From an uncultured Clostridium sp. (lineage in GTDB: Bacteria > Bacillota_A > Clostridia > TANB77 > CAG-508), in NCBI GenBank assembly GCA_947244675.1, contig CAMXLV010000082.1, positions 1 through 8,090 of the forward strand: DNA of 8,090 nt, written 5' to 3'. The notes below the pieces were generated by a model. The model saw nothing but the letters and a program-made list of their open reading frames with translations, did not search any database and had not been told where the DNA came from. A program made the position numbers and the translations under genes. This document shows positions 5,782 through 8,090 of this stretch, in pieces (the first letter of the stretch is position 1; each line of letters begins with the position of its first letter).

Positions 5782-5997
5782 GTTACTAGTCAGCCTTATT
5801 ACTTGTTTTCTTGTGAGAACGCTTAATATATGATTTTTTCATACCTTGTGTGTCGCAACTTCCAGAATCAAATATACTAGTCTGTAAGTTGCTCCAATCG
5901 CACTCGCCAAAGGCTCGTTTGGTCGCTTACGCGGTATTTCAAAAATAATATATTAAGCTTTCTCACTAAAAAATATAAGAGCAGGCTGACTAGTAAC
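5782..5997. mobile_element. MITE-like 216-bp non-autonomous transposable element
   Basis: The ends are a perfect 14-bp terminal inverted repeat, GTTACTAGTCAGCC (5782-5795) and its complement (5984-5997). After a 17-bp unpaired segment on each side the symmetry resumes: GTGAGAACGCTTAATATAT (from 5813) against ATATATTAAGCTTTCTCAC (ending 5966), with one mismatch. ATACC (5841-5845) then faces GGTAT (5933-5937). Inside are a GCAACTT/AAGTTGC stem (5855-5861 and 5886-5892) and a smaller CCAAA/TTTGG stem. The core TACTAGTC of the end repeat recurs at 5875-5882. The 7-bp duplication AACTAAA on both sides shows insertion by a transposase. No ORF of useful size exists, so a transposase elsewhere in the genome must have mobilised it. 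I cannot assign the parent IS family. Confidence 0.8.
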
Positions 5998-6004
5998 AAC
6001 TAAA
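5998..6004 (+). repeat. Target-site duplication, right copy
   Basis: AACTAAA begins right after the right terminal inverted repeat and matches 5775-5781 exactly. Confidence 0.75.
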
Positions 6005-6035
6005 AACAAGTTATTTTAGAATTTATTTAAAATTG

Positions 6036-6065
6036 TTGAAAAAGCAATGTAAGTTATAGTATAAT
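6036..6065 (+). promoter_or_regulatory. Sigma-A promoter of the DUF3791-DUF3990 cassette
   Basis: TTGAAA (6036-6041) and TATAAT (6060-6065) are 18 nt apart. The expected start near 6072 falls inside AAGGAGGT (6066-6073), an SD-like octamer 22 nt before the ATG at 6096 that therefore cannot serve it. The ATG has only the weak GGGA (6087-6090). Low initiation at the first gene may be intended. Confidence 0.7.
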
Positions 6066-6095
6066 AAGGAGGTACAAGGAAAGGTTGGGAAAGTA

Positions 6096-6320
6096 ATGTC
6101 AAAACAGGAAGAAAAAGTATTAAACTATGTAATTATTTGTATAGATGAATTTGCTAAACAAAAAAAAATAAGTAGACAAGAAGCATATAATTATTTAAAG
6201 AAATATAAAGGTTTAGAATTTTTAAATGAATGTTATGAGGCAGAGCATACAGTAAGTTTAAATGATGCCGTTGAAGATTTAATACAAGTGTGTAAGGGAA
6301 ATGGAGGAAATATTCAGTGA
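6096..6320 (+). CDS. DUF3791 family small protein (putative antitoxin or partner)
   Basis: This 74-aa, mostly helical soluble protein follows the DUF3791 pattern: EEKVLNYVIICIDEFAKQKKISRQEAYNYLKKYKGLEFLNECYEAEHTVSLNDAVEDLIQ, that is, a first helix, a second helix in a 'QEAYNYLKKY' unit, a 'FLNECYEAEHT' segment and a last helix. DUF3791 genes recur directly before DUF3990 genes in gut Firmicutes and Bacteroidota, which suggests a partner or antitoxin role; this is inference from gene order and no DNA-binding motif is seen. Its stop overlaps the next start by 4 bases (GTGA, 6317-6320), so translation of the two is probably coupled. The weak SD is noted with the promoter. Confidence 0.75.
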   Translation: MSKQEEKVLNYVIICIDEFAKQKKISRQEAYNYLKKYKGLEFLNECYEAEHTVSLNDAVEDLIQVCKGNGGNIQ

Positions 6321-6817
6321 TTTTGTATCATGGTTCAAATACCAAAGTAGATAAAGTTGATTTTAGTAAATGTAGAAAATATAAAGATTTTGGACAAGGC
6401 TTTTATTGTACTACTATACAAAAACAAGCAGAATTTATGGCTATTAGAACTACAAAAAGAATGAAAATAGGAATGCCAGTTGTTAATGTATTTGAGTTGG
6501 ACGAAAGCATATTTCAAGATAAAAACATTAGAATAAAAAAGTTTAGTAATATTCCATCAGAAGAATGGGCGAGATTTATTTTGAATAATAGAGATATAAG
6601 TTTTAAAAATATGGATAGTTTAGAATGTAATGTAGATAATAAATATGATTTAGTAATTGGACCAGTTGCAGATGACGATATTGTTGCTTTATTATGGCAG
6701 GTAAAAGATTCATTATCTACAGTATCGGAGATAGTGGATAAACTTAAATATAAAGAACTTACAGATCAATATTCATTTCATACTGAAAAAGCACTAAAAT
6801 ATCTGAAAGGAGTATAA
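6317..6817 (+). CDS. DUF3990 ADP-ribosyltransferase-like protein (putative toxin)
   Basis: This 166-aa protein shows the DUF3990 pattern: YHGS (4-7) on the first strand, KDFGQGFYCTT (23-33) with aromatic Tyr30, a following helix with QAEFMA, EEWARFILNNR (82-92), YDLVIGPVADDD (110-121), and the terminal QYSFHTEKALKYL (151-163). DUF3990 has been placed in the ADP-ribosyltransferase fold, where the YHGS histidine and the GFY tyrosine contact NAD+. The acidic GPVADD stretch probably contributes to the active site. The target is unknown. Initiation at GTG 6317 is supported by GGAGG (6303-6307, 9 nt spacing) and by the GTGA overlap. The position between two small helical proteins suggests a toxin with guarding partners (inference). 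Confidence 0.8.
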   Translation: MILYHGSNTKVDKVDFSKCRKYKDFGQGFYCTTIQKQAEFMAIRTTKRMKIGMPVVNVFELDESIFQDKNIRIKKFSNIPSEEWARFILNNRDISFKNMDSLECNVDNKYDLVIGPVADDDIVALLWQVKDSLSTVSEIVDKLKYKELTDQYSFHTEKALKYLKGV

Positions 6818-6819
6818 AA

Positions 6820-7038
6820 ATGGTTAAAGAGGGATTAAATTATTTAGTAACCAGAACCACTCAGGAGCTAGTAAAAATAGTTAGTGAGGATAATAATATA
6901 ACAGTAGAAGAAGCTATGGATATAGTATATAACTCAAAAACATTTGAATTATTATGTGATTTAGAAACGCATTTATATTATGAATCACCAGCATATGTAT
7001 ATGAGATATTAAAAGAAGAATTAGAAAAAAATAAGTAG
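6820..7038 (+). CDS. Small helical protein, second partner of the DUF3990 gene
   Basis: The 72-aa soluble protein (LVTRTTQELVKIVSEDNNITVEEAMDIVYNSKTFELLCDLETHLYYESPAYVYEILKEEL) begins 2 nt after the DUF3990 stop, with its SD AAAGGAG (6806-6812) inside the end of that gene, so expression is tightly coupled. It looks like the small proteins that often follow DUF3990. It shares the overall size and helical layout of the upstream DUF3791 protein, for example 'VEEAMDIVYNSKTFELL' beside 'RQEAYNYLKKYKGLEFL', and could be a diverged relative. A family name is not certain. A role as second antitoxin or subunit is inference. Confidence 0.7.
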   Translation: MVKEGLNYLVTRTTQELVKIVSEDNNITVEEAMDIVYNSKTFELLCDLETHLYYESPAYVYEILKEELEKNK

Positions 7039-7055
7039 AAGATGGAAGTTGACGT

Positions 7056-7364
7056 ATGAGTGAAAAAATATATACAATTGAAGAAATAAAGAAAATACTA
7101 GAAGAACTTTTAAGAGATAAGCCAGTATATCAAGTAATACTATTTGGTTCTTATGCCAAGCAAGAAGCTACTCACAAAAGTGATATAGATTTAATAATAG
7201 ATACGAACTCAAAGTTGAAAGGATTTGCACTACTAAAGTTAATATGCCAAATAGAAGAAAAGTTTCAAAAAGAAGTTGATGGATTTGAAAAATATGAGAT
7301 AATAGAAAATTCATTGATTGACAAAGAAATAAAAGAAACAGGAATTGTTGTATATCAAAAATAA
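7056..7364 (+). CDS. Minimal nucleotidyltransferase (MNT) domain protein
   Basis: This 102-aa single-domain protein has the polymerase-beta-like signature GSYAKQEATHKSDIDL (31-46): the GS nucleotide-binding turn and the Asp43/Asp45 metal-binding pair. A third acidic residue is plausibly Asp75 in KEVDGFEKYEI. MNT proteins transfer nucleotides to proteins or RNA; in HEPN-MNT systems the MNT is the antitoxin that AMPylates the HEPN toxin. No HEPN gene follows here. The gene instead lies 17 nt after the DUF3990 module, with SD TGGAAG, and in the same transcript. It may belong to that module or be an independent passenger. It ends before a terminator-like hairpin. Confidence 0.85.
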   Translation: MSEKIYTIEEIKKILEELLRDKPVYQVILFGSYAKQEATHKSDIDLIIDTNSKLKGFALLKLICQIEEKFQKEVDGFEKYEIIENSLIDKEIKETGIVVYQK

Positions 7365-7424
7365 AGATTTAGAGAAAATATTGGAAGATAATAATAATTA
7401 AAAATCTCTTATGAAAATAGTCTA

Positions 7425-7462
7425 AAAGAATTACTGATTTTAAAGTTAGTAGTTCTTTTTTT
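7425..7462 (+). terminator. Terminator or attenuator between the MNT and rep genes
   Basis: AAAGAATTACT (7425-7435) pairs with AGTAGTTCTTT (7448-7458), ten Watson-Crick pairs plus one G-U, around a 12-nt loop, followed by a run of seven T residues (7456-7462). It is AT-rich and so of moderate strength. Because no clear promoter lies between it and the rep gene, it could also attenuate readthrough into rep. Confidence 0.65.
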
Positions 7463-7467
7463 AGTTA

Positions 7468-7489
7468 GAAATTATGAGAGCATAATTTC
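7468..7489. promoter_or_regulatory. 22-bp perfect dyad in the rep leader
   Basis: GAAATTATG (7468-7476) and CATAATTTC (7481-7489) are perfect 9-bp inverted arms around AGAG. The site lies 10 nt before the SD of the rep gene. It could be a repressor-binding operator or a small RNA hairpin near the ribosome-binding site. Confidence 0.5.
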
Positions 7490-7509
7490 AAAAAGAAACG
7501 AGGTGAATA

Positions 7510-8040
7510 TTGAAATACATAAATATAAATCAAGAGTTGAAATTTAAGTTCTGCCAAGTACCAAGAAAAATTTTATACACAGAGCCATACAAATCGATTT
7601 TGTGCCCTTTATCTCAGTTAGGATATATCTTTATACTAGACAGATTAAATTTATCAAGAATGAATCATAAAGTAGATGACTATGGAAACATATATATTTT
7701 TATAACTAGAAAAGAGATGGGAGAATATTTAAAATCAAGTAGTAAGACAGTTATAAAAGTATTCAAAGAACTAGAAAAGGCAAAGTTAATAAAACAAGAA
7801 GATCAAGGGAAAGGTAAAGCTTATAAAATATATGTTGGTGATATATATTCAGAAGATGAACAGAAGGAAAAATTACATATAACTAATGAAAAAAATACAA
7901 ATAAGGTATTGGAATTTTTACAACCAAATAATATAGATAAAAAATATAAACAACAATATAAAACTAAAAATTGCAATTATAAAAGTGATAGGGATTATAG
8001 TAATTTTGATTGGACAAGTTTATATGCTAATAAATTTTAA
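7510..8040 (+). CDS. RepA_N-type replication initiator protein
   Basis: The N-terminal two-thirds (about 12-112) matches the RepA_N winged-helix domain pattern: FCQVPRKILYTEPYKSILCPLSQLGYIFILDRLNLSRMN, then DDYGNIYIFITRKEMGEYLKSSSKTVIKVFKELEKAKLIKQEDQGKGKAYKIYV. The recognition helix is probably SSSKTVIKVFKELEKAKLI (77-95). RepA_N proteins start replication of low-GC Gram-positive plasmids and occur in integrative conjugative elements and phages. At 176 aa it is short: the C-terminal part is a Lys/Asn-rich linker and a short aromatic end (FDWTSLYANKF). The start is TTG at 7510, chosen because GAGGTG (7500-7505) lies just upstream and no in-frame ATG is available. The gene marks this end of the window as plasmid-like or integrated mobile DNA. 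Confidence 0.8.
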   Translation: MKYININQELKFKFCQVPRKILYTEPYKSILCPLSQLGYIFILDRLNLSRMNHKVDDYGNIYIFITRKEMGEYLKSSSKTVIKVFKELEKAKLIKQEDQGKGKAYKIYVGDIYSEDEQKEKLHITNEKNTNKVLEFLQPNNIDKKYKQQYKTKNCNYKSDRDYSNFDWTSLYANKF

Positions 8041-8044
8041 AAAT

Positions 8045-8076
8045 GAGTTGACATTAATTTAATCAAGAGTTAACAT
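8045..8076 (+). promoter_or_regulatory. Promoter overlapped by a 10-bp direct repeat
   Basis: TTGACA (8048-8053) and TAACAT (8071-8076) are 17 nt apart and could drive a gene beyond the window. Each hexamer lies in a copy of a direct repeat, GAGTTGACAT (8045-8054) and GAGTTAACAT (8067-8076), 9 of 10 identical and 22 bp apart (two helical turns). This suggests a repressor or initiator binding both. Confidence 0.5.
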
Positions 8077-8090
8077 GACACAACAATAGG

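Larger units (their letters stand above)
5756..6035. other. Non-coding junction region holding a MITE
   Basis: Between the PdaB-like stop codon and the promoter of the DUF3791 cassette there is no credible gene. The content is 19 nt of unique sequence, a 7-bp target duplication, a 216-bp inverted-repeat element, the second copy of the duplication and about 31 nt of AT-rich DNA. Parts of the element's centre (about 5890-5935) are clearly more GC-rich than the surroundings. Confidence 0.6.

Noticed and set aside
5756..5782. Continuation of the PdaB-like protein by a frameshift after Trp70
   Set aside because: The +1 frame reads a few residues (NNYFCDRN) then stops, and does not resemble the deacetylase domain, so a simple frameshift does not explain the loss.
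5782..5997. The inverted-repeat element as a terminator, riboswitch, integron attC site or IS200/IS605 remnant
   Set aside because: It has no T-run at the end of the stem, and the perfect ends flanked by an exact 7-bp direct repeat are the mark of DDE-type transposition.
7365..7509. A HEPN toxin gene paired with the MNT
   Set aside because: No frame of sufficient length or with the R-x4-6-H HEPN motif exists here; the next gene is the RepA_N protein.
1..8090. CRISPR arrays, tRNA or rRNA genes
   Set aside because: No regularly spaced repeats and no cloverleaf or rRNA-like segments were seen on reading both strands.

Overview
The window comes from a very AT-rich, low-GC Gram-positive spore-former, most likely an uncultured gut-type member of the Clostridia (Bacillota). 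The signs are strong purine-rich Shine-Dalgarno (SD) sequences, A-rich coding strands, TTGnnn-17-TATAAT promoters, U-tailed hairpin terminators, a PdaB-like sporulation gene fragment and Clostridia-type small protein families.

Left part (1-5500), chromosomal housekeeping. A strong sigma-A promoter (259-287) opens a three-gene operon: an HD-domain phosphohydrolase, ruvA (Holliday junction binding) and rarA/mgsA (AAA+ replication-fork ATPase). rarA sits where ruvB is usually found. A terminator hairpin closes the operon and lies directly against the start of a TauE/SafE-type transporter encoded as two half-length genes. A 46-aa membrane peptide gene follows. A bidirectional terminator separates it from a convergent gene for a cysteine-rich protein. 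Two small membrane-protein genes (DUF2752 and DUF4190-like) follow, each with its own promoter, and then a terminator.

Junction (5500-6000). A PdaB-like polysaccharide deacetylase gene starts normally, with a good SD and a sigma-E-like -10, but stops after 70 codons inside the first catalytic motif. The remaining roughly 130 or more codons are absent. Twenty-six bases after its stop codon lies a 216-bp element with 14-bp perfect terminal inverted repeats and a perfect 7-bp flanking duplication. It has no coding capacity and is a clear MITE (miniature inverted-repeat transposable element) candidate.

Right part (6000-8090), probably accessory or mobile DNA. A sigma-A promoter drives a tightly packed cassette: DUF3791 protein, DUF3990 (ADP-ribosyltransferase-like) protein, a second small helical protein, and a minimal nucleotidyltransferase (MNT). 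It looks like a toxin-antitoxin or defence module. A terminator or attenuator hairpin and a 22-bp perfect dyad then precede a RepA_N-type replication initiator gene with a TTG start, followed by a promoter overlapped by a direct repeat at the window edge. A replication initiator next to a toxin-antitoxin-like cassette, right after a truncated host gene, suggests that an integrative element entered the chromosome at or near the PdaB-like gene. The most exciting possibility, which this window alone cannot prove, is a skin-like element interrupting a sporulation gene.
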